Assembly (NCBI GenBank): GCA_913009315.1
Contig: CAJVZA010000058.1
Location: 1-12,996 of the forward strand
DNA: 12,996 nt
Direction of reading: 5' to 3'
DNA from: an uncultured Hippea sp.
Lineage (GTDB): Bacteria > Campylobacterota_A > Desulfurellia > JAADFJ01
Every line of letters starts with the position of its first letter. Positions within the stretch are counted from its first letter, which is position 1. Shown piece after piece: positions 1 through 6,341 of this stretch. Position numbers and translations under genes: made by a program. The notes under the pieces were generated by a model that did no database searches, was not told the DNA's origin, and was given only the letters and a program-made list of their open reading frames with translations.

Positions 1-230
1 CGAATCTCTTTGAGAATATGCTTATCCAAGAATATATCTATTATTTTGTAAATCGTTGCAGCGGAAATTGACGGAAACTCATTCTTCATCTTCTTATAAA
101 TCTGATCGGTAGAAATATGTCCGGCATCGGAAATCTCATTTATCAATGCTATCCGCTGAGGAGTTACTTTCAGAGCTTTTGCTCTCAAAATATCCATGGC
201 TGCCTTTTTATTGTCTATTGTTTTCATCAT
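1..230 (-). CDS. Fur/PerR-family metalloregulator (N-terminal part, runs off window)
   Basis: The first 76 residues of a Fur-superfamily repressor are visible; the C-terminal dimerisation and metal-binding half lies outside the window. The winged-helix DNA-binding domain is clear: KVTPQRIALI at residues 21-30, then GHISTDQIYKKM (about 37-48) and the recognition helix region SISAATIYKIIDIF (about 54-67). The histidine in GHISTDQIY (His38) sits where PerR-type proteins have a metal-ligand His. The gene is divergent from rubrerythrin with 109 bases between the starts, which favours a peroxide-sensing (PerR-like) role over iron sensing; this is inferred from context. The start is an ATGATG doublet at 230/227 with no Shine-Dalgarno site, but with a promoter -10 ending only six bases upstream, so a leaderless mRNA is likely. 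Family assignment is strong; the PerR versus Fur subtype is not decided. Confidence 0.88.
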   Translation of the reverse strand, partial: MMKTIDNKKAAMDILRAKALKVTPQRIALINEISDAGHISTDQIYKKMKNEFPSISAATIYKIIDIFLDKHILKEI

Positions 231-236
231 ACTTTA

Positions 237-265
237 AATATAGCATAAAGCATCTGAAATATCAA
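237..265 (-). promoter_or_regulatory. Promoter of the Fur/PerR-type gene (leaderless geometry)
   Basis: On the minus strand TTGATA (265-260), a 17-bp spacer and TATATT (242-237) form a good sigma-70-type promoter. Only six bases (TAAAGT) separate the -10 from the ATG at 230, so transcription should start at or within a base or two of the start codon. There is no Shine-Dalgarno sequence. Confidence 0.6.
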
Positions 266-282
266 ATAATAATTTTTATCCC

Positions 283-310
283 TTGACATTTCCCCTACTT
301 ATAGTATATT
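283..310 (+). promoter_or_regulatory. Rubrerythrin promoter with a PerR-box-like site over the -10
   Basis: TTGACA (283-288), a 16-bp spacer and TATATT (305-310) form a strong promoter for rubrerythrin. Two heptamers, TTATAGT (299-305) and ATTCTAA (308-314), each match a PerR half-site at six of seven bases, but they are separated by two bases where the Bacillus PerR box has one. The site covers the -10, as expected of a repressor operator. The promoter call is firm; the operator is a weak inference. Confidence 0.6.
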
Positions 311-339
311 CTAAACGAAATATAATATAGGAGGGAACT

Positions 340-924
340 ATGAGCAAAACATTTGAAAATCTGACTAAGGCATTTGTTGGGGAATCTCAGGCAAGAAATC
401 GCTACACAATGTATTCAAAGATTGCAAAGAAAGAGGGGTATGAACAAATAGCCGCTCTTTTCGGTGAAACGGCAGATAACGAAAAGGAGCATGCAAAATG
501 GTTTTTCAAAATGGCCGACGAATTAAATAAAAATTCAGAGAAAAAACTTGATGAAATAAGCATAGAAACCGCTGTTCCTCTGACATTGGGAGATACAGTC
601 GAAAATCTCAAAGCTTCTATTGCAGGTGAGCACTTTGAACATGCTGAGTTGTATCCTGAGTTTGCAAATATTGCAGAAAATGAAGGTTACAAGAAGATAG
701 CATTGAGAATCAGAGCAATTGCAAGCGTTGAGAAGCATCACGAAGCAAGATATAAGGAGCTCCTCAAAAATGTGGAACAGGGGAGTGTGTTTAAAAAGGA
801 AACAAAGGTTTATTGGATATGCAGGAATTGCGGATATATTTATGAAGGAGAAGAGCCGCCTAAGAAATGTCCGTCATGCGACCATCCTGAAAGCTATTTC
901 CAGGTTTTGGTTGAAAAGTATTAA
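340..924 (+). CDS. rbr: Rubrerythrin
   Basis: A non-haem diiron peroxidase of the cytoplasm that reduces hydrogen peroxide to water with electrons passed through its rubredoxin domain. The 194-residue length is typical. The N-terminal ferritin-like four-helix domain carries the ligand residues in order: Glu15 (GESQARNRY), the E48-x-x-H51 motif (EKEH), the E97-x-x-E100 pair (GEHFE) and E131-x-x-H134 (EKHH). The C-terminal rubredoxin domain binds iron through C161-x-x-C164-G and C177-x-x-C180. The start is fixed by a strong Shine-Dalgarno site (AGGAGGG, about 329-335) at proper spacing. It is divergent from the Fur/PerR-type gene and likely repressed by it. Downstream it converges on the TRIC gene across a large hairpin repeat. 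All key residues are present, so the protein should be functional. Confidence 0.97.
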   Translation: MSKTFENLTKAFVGESQARNRYTMYSKIAKKEGYEQIAALFGETADNEKEHAKWFFKMADELNKNSEKKLDEISIETAVPLTLGDTVENLKASIAGEHFEHAELYPEFANIAENEGYKKIALRIRAIASVEKHHEARYKELLKNVEQGSVFKKETKVYWICRNCGYIYEGEEPPKKCPSCDHPESYFQVLVEKY

Positions 925-935
925 TTTTGTTTTCT

Positions 936-1018
936 AAAAATTATTAGCTCACTCTGCACTCATACGCGCTGCTGCCTCTGAGGTTGCGTTCGGTGCGTAA
1001 GGTGAGTTAATAATTTTT
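936..1018. terminator. Long hairpin between convergent genes, possible two-way terminator
   Basis: The left arm AAAAATTATTAGCTCAC (936-952) pairs with GTGAGTTAATAATTTTT (1002-1018): 17 pairs with one G-T wobble, enclosing a GC-rich internal stem-loop. Read from either side, the stem ends in a run of five T, so it could stop transcription of rubrerythrin (plus) and of the TRIC gene (minus). It forms part of repeat copy A, so the terminator role may be secondary. Confidence 0.5.
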
Positions 1019-1065
1019 GCTCTTTCTTTGACTTCTGTGACTGCGTTTATTGTGCAGCGATCTCA
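936..1065 (+). repeat. Repeat copy A (palindromic element, right end at 1065)
   Basis: This segment between the two convergent genes is related to copies B and C. Its right part, 1020-1065, contains CTTTGACTTCTGTG, then GTTTATTGTGCAG and the terminal GATCTCA, matching the arms of copy C. Over the last 30 bases it differs from C's right end (2748-2777) at six positions. No left terminus matching C's TGAGACC end is present, so the copy is partial or diverged. It ends five bases before the TRIC stop codon (1070-1072). The internal part, 953-1001, is noticeably GC-richer than its surroundings and contains nested short stems such as CCTC-T-GAGG. Confidence 0.6.
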
Positions 1066-1069
1066 CAGT

Positions 1070-1690
1070 TTAAAGCTTTGGAAGATGCCATTTCATAGAT
1101 ATTGCCAAAATTCTTACGGCAAGAACAATTGAAAATGTTGTATATATAACCGCGTTTTGATTTAAGCCAAGATTTATTGTTATATAAAACCACACAGCGC
1201 CTATTATGGCACAGGTTGCATAAAAATCTTCTTTCAGAACCATAGGAACCTTATTTGTCAAAAGATCGCTGATTAAGCCCCCGCCGACAGCCGTACTGAA
1301 CGACAACAGTATTATCCCGGCGATATTAAATTTTGTTTGATATGCCGCGACGGCTCCTGTTACAGTAAAAGCGGCAAGACCGACAGCATCAAATATCTTT
1401 ATAATAACAGTTTTGCTGATGTCTTTTCTTGTCAATTTATATGTAATTGCGGCAGCAAGAATACCGGTGAAGGTAAAGCCGATGTCATTATAGCCCAGGA
1501 ATGCGGCAGGTAATCGGTTTGCTAATATATCTCTGGTAATTCCTCCTCCCAGTGCAGTCATAAATCCCAGAACGGTGACACCGAGGATATCGAGATCACA
1601 GTTTATTCCTTTGTAAGCACCTGATATCGCAAAAGCCATAAGTCCGATATCATTTGTAATGCTATAGGCAAAATCGTTCAGAGCAATCAT
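1070..1690 (-). CDS. TRIC-family cation channel (UPF0126)
   Basis: A 206-residue integral membrane protein of the TRIC/UPF0126 family (YicG and YadS type), expected to form a trimeric cation channel in the inner membrane. The family's internal duplication is plain: each half has three hydrophobic helices and a glycine-rich kink, GGGITRD at 48-54 and GGGLISD at 136-142. The second copy has Ser where the first has Arg. The N-terminus (NDIGLMAFAISGAYKG) fits the usual family start, although no Shine-Dalgarno site is evident before the ATG at 1690. It stands alone, convergent with rubrerythrin, and its stop lies five bases from the end of repeat copy A. Family assignment is confident; the physiological ion is unknown. 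Confidence 0.88.
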   Translation of the reverse strand: MIALNDFAYSITNDIGLMAFAISGAYKGINCDLDILGVTVLGFMTALGGGITRDILANRLPAAFLGYNDIGFTFTGILAAAITYKLTRKDISKTVIIKIFDAVGLAAFTVTGAVAAYQTKFNIAGIILLSFSTAVGGGLISDLLTNKVPMVLKEDFYATCAIIGAVWFYITINLGLNQNAVIYTTFSIVLAVRILAISMKWHLPKL

Positions 1691-1799
1691 AGAACAATTT
1701 TAATTCATTTGAAACAAATTGAAAGTGTTTATATTTAAAGGACATTTACCAATCCATGAATGATCATCCCGAGTCCCAAATTCGTTTTCTCTTTTGTCG

Positions 1800-1821
1800 C
1801 AAATTTTGAATTCTCAATTTG
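1800..1821. repeat. 22-base AT-rich inverted repeat in the 1691-1943 intergenic gap
   Basis: CAAATT and AATTTG flank a central GAATTC palindrome, with two intervening bases on each side. The segment lies in the 253-base gap between the divergent TRIC and PAP2 genes. Apart from this repeat, a 7-base inverted pair AAGGACA/TGTCCTT (1738-1744 and 1844-1850) and repeat copy B, I see no gene in the gap. The promoters of the two flanking genes are not clear. Confidence 0.35.
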
Positions 1822-1848
1822 AAACATTTAGAATCAACAGAAGTGTCC

Positions 1849-1922
1849 TTGAGAATTTAGTTTCTCGAAGATTGCCCTTTATTTGACTTCTGTGTGGATC
1901 TGTTTATTGTACAGTGGTCTCA
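1849..1922 (+). repeat. Repeat copy B (single arm of the palindromic element)
   Basis: This stretch matches one arm of copy C in the same orientation. Bases 1850-1891 correspond to 2601-2643 (both contain GAAGATTGCCCTTT), and 1875-1922 is the reverse complement of C's left arm (2513-2558) with five substitutions and a 2-base gap. It ends in CAGTGGTCTCA at 1922, only 21 bases before the first possible PAP2 start. No opposite arm is found to its left, so this looks like a solo or eroded half. It may have displaced the PAP2 promoter. Confidence 0.65.
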
Positions 1923-2513
1923 TTATGCAATCAGAGGTTTTAAATGAATCATAATAGCTTGACGCAAAAGGGTCGTTTATATTACTATTTATATTATCCG
2001 GAGCAATTTAAAGCTATGATACATAGAAGATTTATTGTAATAGTATGTATTATAATTGCTGTTTTGCTCAACTCTTATCTATATGCGTTTGCGGGCAATT
2101 TAACTGTTCCTTATCTGTACCACGGCTATGAAAATGATATCAACTACAGCATCAATAAAATTGGGAAAAATTGGGAAATTTCATTAGGTGCAGCCGTAGT
2201 TATTGGAGCAAGTTTTTTTACGGATAAGGCAGCAAAAAGTTATTTTGTCAAACATCAAAACGATGGAATGAATCATTTTACGAACATTGTTAAATCTTTT
2301 GGAAACGGGTTTTTTGTTCTTCCGATAGCCGCAGGGCTGGGAACGATAGGCTATATTTCAAAAGACGACAGATTACTAAACGCTTCATACACATCTATCG
2401 AATCAGGATTGACTGCTGCAGCTATCACAGGTTTGATAAAATTTACTGCCGGAAGAGCCAGACCAAGAATAACCGGCGATACTTTACGTTTGAAACCTTT
2501 TAATGTACATAAT

Positions 2514-2776
2514 GAGACCACTGCACAGTAAGCATATCCACAGAAGTCAAAGAAAGGGTGAGATTTAGAAATTAAAATTTGAGGTACTAACCGGTTAGTT
2601 TGAGAATTTTAATTTCCTGAAGATTGCCCTTTCTTTGGCTTCCCTGCGGGCTTTATGAGGTTTCCCATATACTTCGTTAAACTTCTTTGAATTAACCCGT
2701 TAGTCCTTCAGAAGTTTGCCTTGTCTATAGAAAACCTCATAAAAAGCTGTGAATTTGCTTATTGTGCAGTGGTCTC
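2514..2776. mobile_element. MITE-like palindromic element (copy C) inserted in the PAP2 gene
   Basis: The element begins GAGACCACTGCACAGTAAGC and ends with its near-exact inverted copy (one mismatch in 20). It is flanked by direct repeats ATAAT at 2509-2513 and 2777-2781, the expected target duplication; TAA with one more base in each terminus is an equivalent reading. No transposase is encoded. The left arm, 2513-2558 (46 bases), pairs with 2628-2643 plus 2748-2777 (16 + 30 = 46 bases), interrupted by a separate hairpin at 2644-2747. Inner arms 2568-2579 and 2605-2616 pair perfectly over 12 bases, around the 14-base palindrome ACTAACCGGTTAGT (2586-2599). Without the nested part it would be a nearly full-length hairpin of about 161 bases. 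Mobilisation by a transposase encoded elsewhere is inferred. Confidence 0.8.
2644..2747. mobile_element. Second palindromic element nested inside copy C
   Basis: This 104-base block interrupts the right arm of copy C exactly between GGCTTC and TGTGAAT, which are contiguous in copies A and B. It has its own inverted ends, TTTATGAGGTTT (2652-2663) and AAACCTCATAAA (2732-2743), and an inner perfect 8-base pair, AAACTTCT (2679-2686) and AGAAGTTT (2710-2717). I could not identify a clear target duplication around it. It has no coding capacity. The nested-insertion reading rests on the arm arithmetic and on comparison with copies A and B. Confidence 0.55.
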
Positions 2777-3110
2777 ATAATAATTATCAATCTTTTCCAT
2801 CGGGAGATGTCACGGTTGCATGGTCGTTTATAACCCCTTATGCCGTTTATTATCATCAGCCTCTTCTCTATTTGATACCGCTTTCGGTCAACATTGAAAG
2901 AATCTATAAAAATGCCCACTGGTTATCTGATACTTTAATGGGAACAGCAATCGGTTTTTTTACCGGATACTTATTCAGCACATCTCATATCAATAACGAC
3001 TTTTCAATTTATACCGATGGCAAAACAATTGATATAAGCTGGAAATTTTGATAGCCGATTTTGATTATATTTTCATTTTAACGAACCGAAATATCTACAG
3101 ACAAAGAAAA

Positions 3111-4238
3111 TCAAATAAAGCTTTTATGTTCTATTTTTAAAGAAAATATGGTGATAACAATAAGTCCTATTATAGAAAACAAGAAAGCTTTTTCTTCTGT
3201 AAAATATTTCCAGATTAAACCGATAGAAACAGCACCTAAAGCACCGCTTATAGCTACCCCGCCATATAAAACACCGTAAACAGTACCTTTGTTGTAAGCT
3301 TTAATTGAAATATAAGTCCTTATTGCATTCAAACTTATAACCGTAAAAATTCCAAGTAAAATGAATCCTATAATTATAAATTTAAAATACAGGCTCACCA
3401 TAGATAATATTCCAAGCACGAAAGAGAATAAAAGCATTTTTCCAGGCCCTATTTTATCTATCTTTATGCCTGAAAAATAACTTAATGATGTCTGCGTAAG
3501 ATTGAGCAAAACAATAAGCAAAGGAATATACGCTATCTTGAATCCTGTTTCTTTAGCTTTGATTATATAGAAAGAATCATTAAACATAAAAAATATAAAT
3601 CCAAAATACACCAACAATATTGGAAGCAGTGAATAATCTTTACTAAAATCAAATTTATTTTGCTTTTCAATGAGCGGTGCGTCATTTACAAAAAATAAAA
3701 CTATCAAAACAGACAATATTCCAGGGATAAGAGTCAGTGCAAATATATTTCTGAAAATCTCTTCACTTTTACCTACATAAAACAGGATTAAAAATGCGAT
3801 TATACTTCCTGTTAATTCGCCTGCTGTATCCATTGTTTTATGAAAACCAAATACTTTGCCGCTTTCTTTGCCTGCATAAGCAGAAATCAAAGAGTCTCTT
3901 GACGCACTCCTTATGGCTTTTCCCATTCTTTCTATTCCTCTTAAAGCGGCAATCTGATGCCAATTAGAAGTAAAATAGAGCAAAGGTTTTGTAACAGTCG
4001 AAGTCAAATATCCTACAGTTAAAAAAGGCTTGGTTACGCCGTATTTATCGCTTAAGTATCCAAAAAATATTCTAAATCCATACGATACAAAAACAGCAAT
4101 AGCTACCACAAACCCCAGCTTATCAACGCCTTCGCCTAAAATATATACGATAAAAATCGGCAGAATAGACGTAACCATGCTGCTTGCTGTATCCGTAAAA
4201 AAGCTGACAAATCCAAGGGCTATAATATTTTTGTTCAT
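3111..4238 (-). CDS. MFS transporter, substrate unknown
   Basis: A 375-residue polytopic inner-membrane protein with about 11-12 hydrophobic helices and Major Facilitator Superfamily features. The N-terminal part (FVSFFTDTASSMVTSILPIF, residues 11-30) leads to the loop 2-3 signature FFGYLSDKYG (about 58-67). The basic segment RGIERMGKAIRSASRDSL (about 100-117) resembles the loop seen in a bacterial MFS group with a conserved arginine-rich stretch. It is the last gene of the minus-strand cluster, starting 9 bases after the stop of the DedA-PAP2-LssY gene, so it is almost certainly co-transcribed. Its place beside lipid-carrier genes hints at an envelope or lipophilic substrate, but the sequence does not define one. 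It converges with the PAP2 remnant; no convincing terminator is visible in the 59-base gap. Confidence 0.85.
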   Translation of the reverse strand: MNKNIIALGFVSFFTDTASSMVTSILPIFIVYILGEGVDKLGFVVAIAVFVSYGFRIFFGYLSDKYGVTKPFLTVGYLTSTVTKPLLYFTSNWHQIAALRGIERMGKAIRSASRDSLISAYAGKESGKVFGFHKTMDTAGELTGSIIAFLILFYVGKSEEIFRNIFALTLIPGILSVLIVLFFVNDAPLIEKQNKFDFSKDYSLLPILLVYFGFIFFMFNDSFYIIKAKETGFKIAYIPLLIVLLNLTQTSLSYFSGIKIDKIGPGKMLLFSFVLGILSMVSLYFKFIIIGFILLGIFTVISLNAIRTYISIKAYNKGTVYGVLYGGVAISGALGAVSIGLIWKYFTEEKAFLFSIIGLIVITIFSLKIEHKSFI

Positions 4239-4247
4239 AACATATTT

Positions 4248-6341
4248 TTAATCTTTAATCCACACTATATATGCTTTGCCGTCTGTGAAAAATTGATCTC
4301 CATAGAAATTTTTGCCTGTGAACGGTTTTGTTAATCGTATAAGTCTGTATTTTTTTATCAAACCGTTATTTTTCAAATTTTTAAAGAAAAAGTCTCTTTC
4401 GTTGTCCACATAAGGGCTTATTTTATGTACAATCCACCTGAATCCTTCATCAAAACTCAAAGCCGCAACATAAATCCTTTCACCGTTGATAGTAAATGGC
4501 GTTTTCCAAATTCTACCGTGATGTCTTACCTTTACGCTTTTTGTAGGTTTCTCTATACCGAAATTATTTACTCTGTAATCCCAAAAATCAGGCGATATGG
4601 ACGCTTTATTGTACGGCCTGCTTGAAATGAGTGCTTCCATAAATCTTTCCACAGAATTCAGATTTAGTTTATCTGCCAAATACCAGCCTGCATTTCTTAT
4701 GGCACTCAAGAGCTCTTTGTCGCTTTTTGCCACAATTATAAAGTTTACCGGTTCCTGTCTTGCTCCAATAATAGTATAGGTATATTTCAACTTTTTATTT
4801 TTAAATATAGTTGTTATGTTATCTATAGGTACGGTTTTTATTTGCGGTAGTTTTAATAATTCAGGTTTAAATGTGTATCCCAAATATGCATACCCTGACA
4901 GAGATAAAACAATCAAAGCGATGGATACGATTTTTACTGATGGGTTTATTGTGTGACTGCTGCCGTTTTTATGTTTGAATAAATAATATTCACTAATTGC
5001 TATGCCTGTTATAACCCACAAAGCACCCAGCATATAGCCTGCCCATACATCGCTGAAATAGTGCACGGATAGATAAATTCTGCTTAATCCTGTTAGAAAT
5101 ATTATAAGAAAGGCGGCAAAGGCTATATTAAGTCTGCTCTTGAGATTCTTTATTTCTCTTATCAGGATATATGCAATAAAACCATAGAAGGCAACAGCGA
5201 TTGCGGCATGTCCGCTCGGAAAAGAATAAAAAGATTCATGATATACTGCAGCAAGCGGCCTTTGTCTTCCCACCAAATATTTTATCAGATTATCGCTTAA
5301 AACCGTGAAGATAACTGTTACTGATAAGGGAAGTATGTAATTATGCTTTTTATGAATAATCAGGATAATCAAAACCGCTAAAGAAATAATTATTATGGTT
5401 TTTGTATTGCCAAGCATAGTTATAAATAAAAATAGCTTAACGAGAGACAGACTTCTGAAACTTGCAAGAAGATTAGAAAACATCAGATCAAACTGAGCTA
5501 TTTGACCAAAGTGCATTACATCCAAAAGTGTTCCTATAAAAGCTATAAAAAGATAAACAAAGGATATTGATAAAAGTGTAAGCGGCAAACCGGAAAATTT
5601 CTTTCTATCAACTCTTTTTGCCAAAAAGTCAAACAGTTTTGAGTGTTTCTTAGTAAAAGCTTCCACATCAGGATTTTCTTTTATGGAATAAAACAAAGAT
5701 TTCTGAAATTGCCAAATACTTTTTCCGTCTTTTATTATTAAAAATTTAATCATATAGAACAGAACAAACAGCAAAAATATAAAAGCAAGGAGAAGTGTTA
5801 GATGTCCGAGCCATGCCCTTGCCAAAGAAAGCGATGAACCGAAAAGATATCCGACAGATAAAAACTCAAGACTCCATGCTATACAGCCAAGCAGATCCCA
5901 GAAAAGAAATTTCCTCATATCCATCTTAACGCTTCCGGCAATAAACGGGAAAGTTTCTTTTAATCCGGGGATAAGTCTGCCGAGAAACAGAGCTTTTGCG
6001 CCGTATGTATTAAAAAAATATCTCCCCTTTTCGAAATGTTTCTCTTTTATAAACCGTTTGTTCTTAGCCCACGAGTATCCGTATTTTCTGCCTATGTAAT
6101 AATTTATGTTATCACCTATAAGTGCTGCAATAACGGCAAACCACATAAGATCGCCAAAGTCATAATAACCGTTTGCAGCCAAAGCTCCAAAAATTAAGAC
6201 AATTGTGGAGCCTGGCATAAAAAGACCCACGATCAAAATAGTTTCAAGCAGAGCAGCCGAAAACAGTATCCAGTAGCCCCAAATGCCAAGGTGCGATATA
6301 TTGGGAAGAATAATATTTTGAATAGTGTCTATAATATGCAT
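4248..6341 (-). CDS. DedA-PAP2-LssY triple-domain membrane protein
   Basis: A 697-residue fusion. Residues about 20-175 form a DedA/SNARE-associated domain with FMPGSTIVLIFGALAA (41-56), GDNINYYIGRKYG (76-88) and GRLIPGLKETFPFIAG (121-136). Residues about 255-450 form a PAP2 phosphatase with all three motifs complete: KYLVGRQRP (354-362), SFPSGH with catalytic His378, and SRIYLSVHYFSD with Arg421, His427 and Asp431. After one more helix (about 470-490), the last 200 residues resemble the soluble LssY C-terminal domain. DedA proteins are known undecaprenyl-phosphate translocases, and PAP2 enzymes dephosphorylate C55-PP, so one polypeptide could release and recycle the lipid carrier. The ATG directly follows the uppS stop codon with no base between, supporting coupled translation. 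Phosphatidic acid or another lipid phosphate remains a possible substrate. Confidence 0.9.
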   Translation of the reverse strand: MHIIDTIQNIILPNISHLGIWGYWILFSAALLETILIVGLFMPGSTIVLIFGALAANGYYDFGDLMWFAVIAALIGDNINYYIGRKYGYSWAKNKRFIKEKHFEKGRYFFNTYGAKALFLGRLIPGLKETFPFIAGSVKMDMRKFLFWDLLGCIAWSLEFLSVGYLFGSSLSLARAWLGHLTLLLAFIFLLFVLFYMIKFLIIKDGKSIWQFQKSLFYSIKENPDVEAFTKKHSKLFDFLAKRVDRKKFSGLPLTLLSISFVYLFIAFIGTLLDVMHFGQIAQFDLMFSNLLASFRSLSLVKLFLFITMLGNTKTIIIISLAVLIILIIHKKHNYILPLSVTVIFTVLSDNLIKYLVGRQRPLAAVYHESFYSFPSGHAAIAVAFYGFIAYILIREIKNLKSRLNIAFAAFLIIFLTGLSRIYLSVHYFSDVWAGYMLGALWVITGIAISEYYLFKHKNGSSHTINPSVKIVSIALIVLSLSGYAYLGYTFKPELLKLPQIKTVPIDNITTIFKNKKLKYTYTIIGARQEPVNFIIVAKSDKELLSAIRNAGWYLADKLNLNSVERFMEALISSRPYNKASISPDFWDYRVNNFGIEKPTKSVKVRHHGRIWKTPFTINGERIYVAALSFDEGFRWIVHKISPYVDNERDFFFKNLKNNGLIKKYRLIRLTKPFTGKNFYGDQFFTDGKAYIVWIKD

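Larger units (their letters stand above)
1944..3051 (+). pseudogene. PAP2-family phosphatase gene disrupted by an inserted repeat element
   Basis: The 5' part reads 1944-2513 (190 codons), then runs a few codons into an inserted element and stops at 2531. The 3' part resumes at 2782 and ends at 3051. Joined across the insertion, the frame is intact and gives 279 residues. Motif 1 (KFTAGRARP) is in the 5' part; motif 2 (SFPSGD) and motif 3 (ERIYKNAHWLSD) are in the 3' part. Motif 2 has Asp where the family has the conserved His (PSGH), which argues for loss of activity beyond the insertion. A signal-anchor (MIHRRFIVIVCIIIAVLL) begins at Met25, so ATG 2016 is an alternative start; ATG 1944 has a modest AGAGG upstream. 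Intact, this would be a membrane phosphatidic-acid or lipid-pyrophosphate type phosphatase. As it stands, only a truncated product without motifs 2 and 3 can be made. Confidence 0.88.

Noticed and set aside
925-1065. Small RNA gene between rubrerythrin and the TRIC gene
   Set aside because: The segment folds well but shares its sequence with repeat copies B and C, and no promoter is visible, so a repeat/terminator explanation is simpler.
1065-1922. TRIC gene as cargo of a composite element bounded by repeat copies A and B
   Set aside because: A and B end in the same orientation and no target duplications or opposing termini were found, so transposition as a unit is not supported.
3052-3110. 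Intrinsic terminator between the PAP2 remnant and the MFS gene
   Set aside because: Only a weak GATTTT/AAAATC pairing far apart; no compact GC stem followed by T residues.
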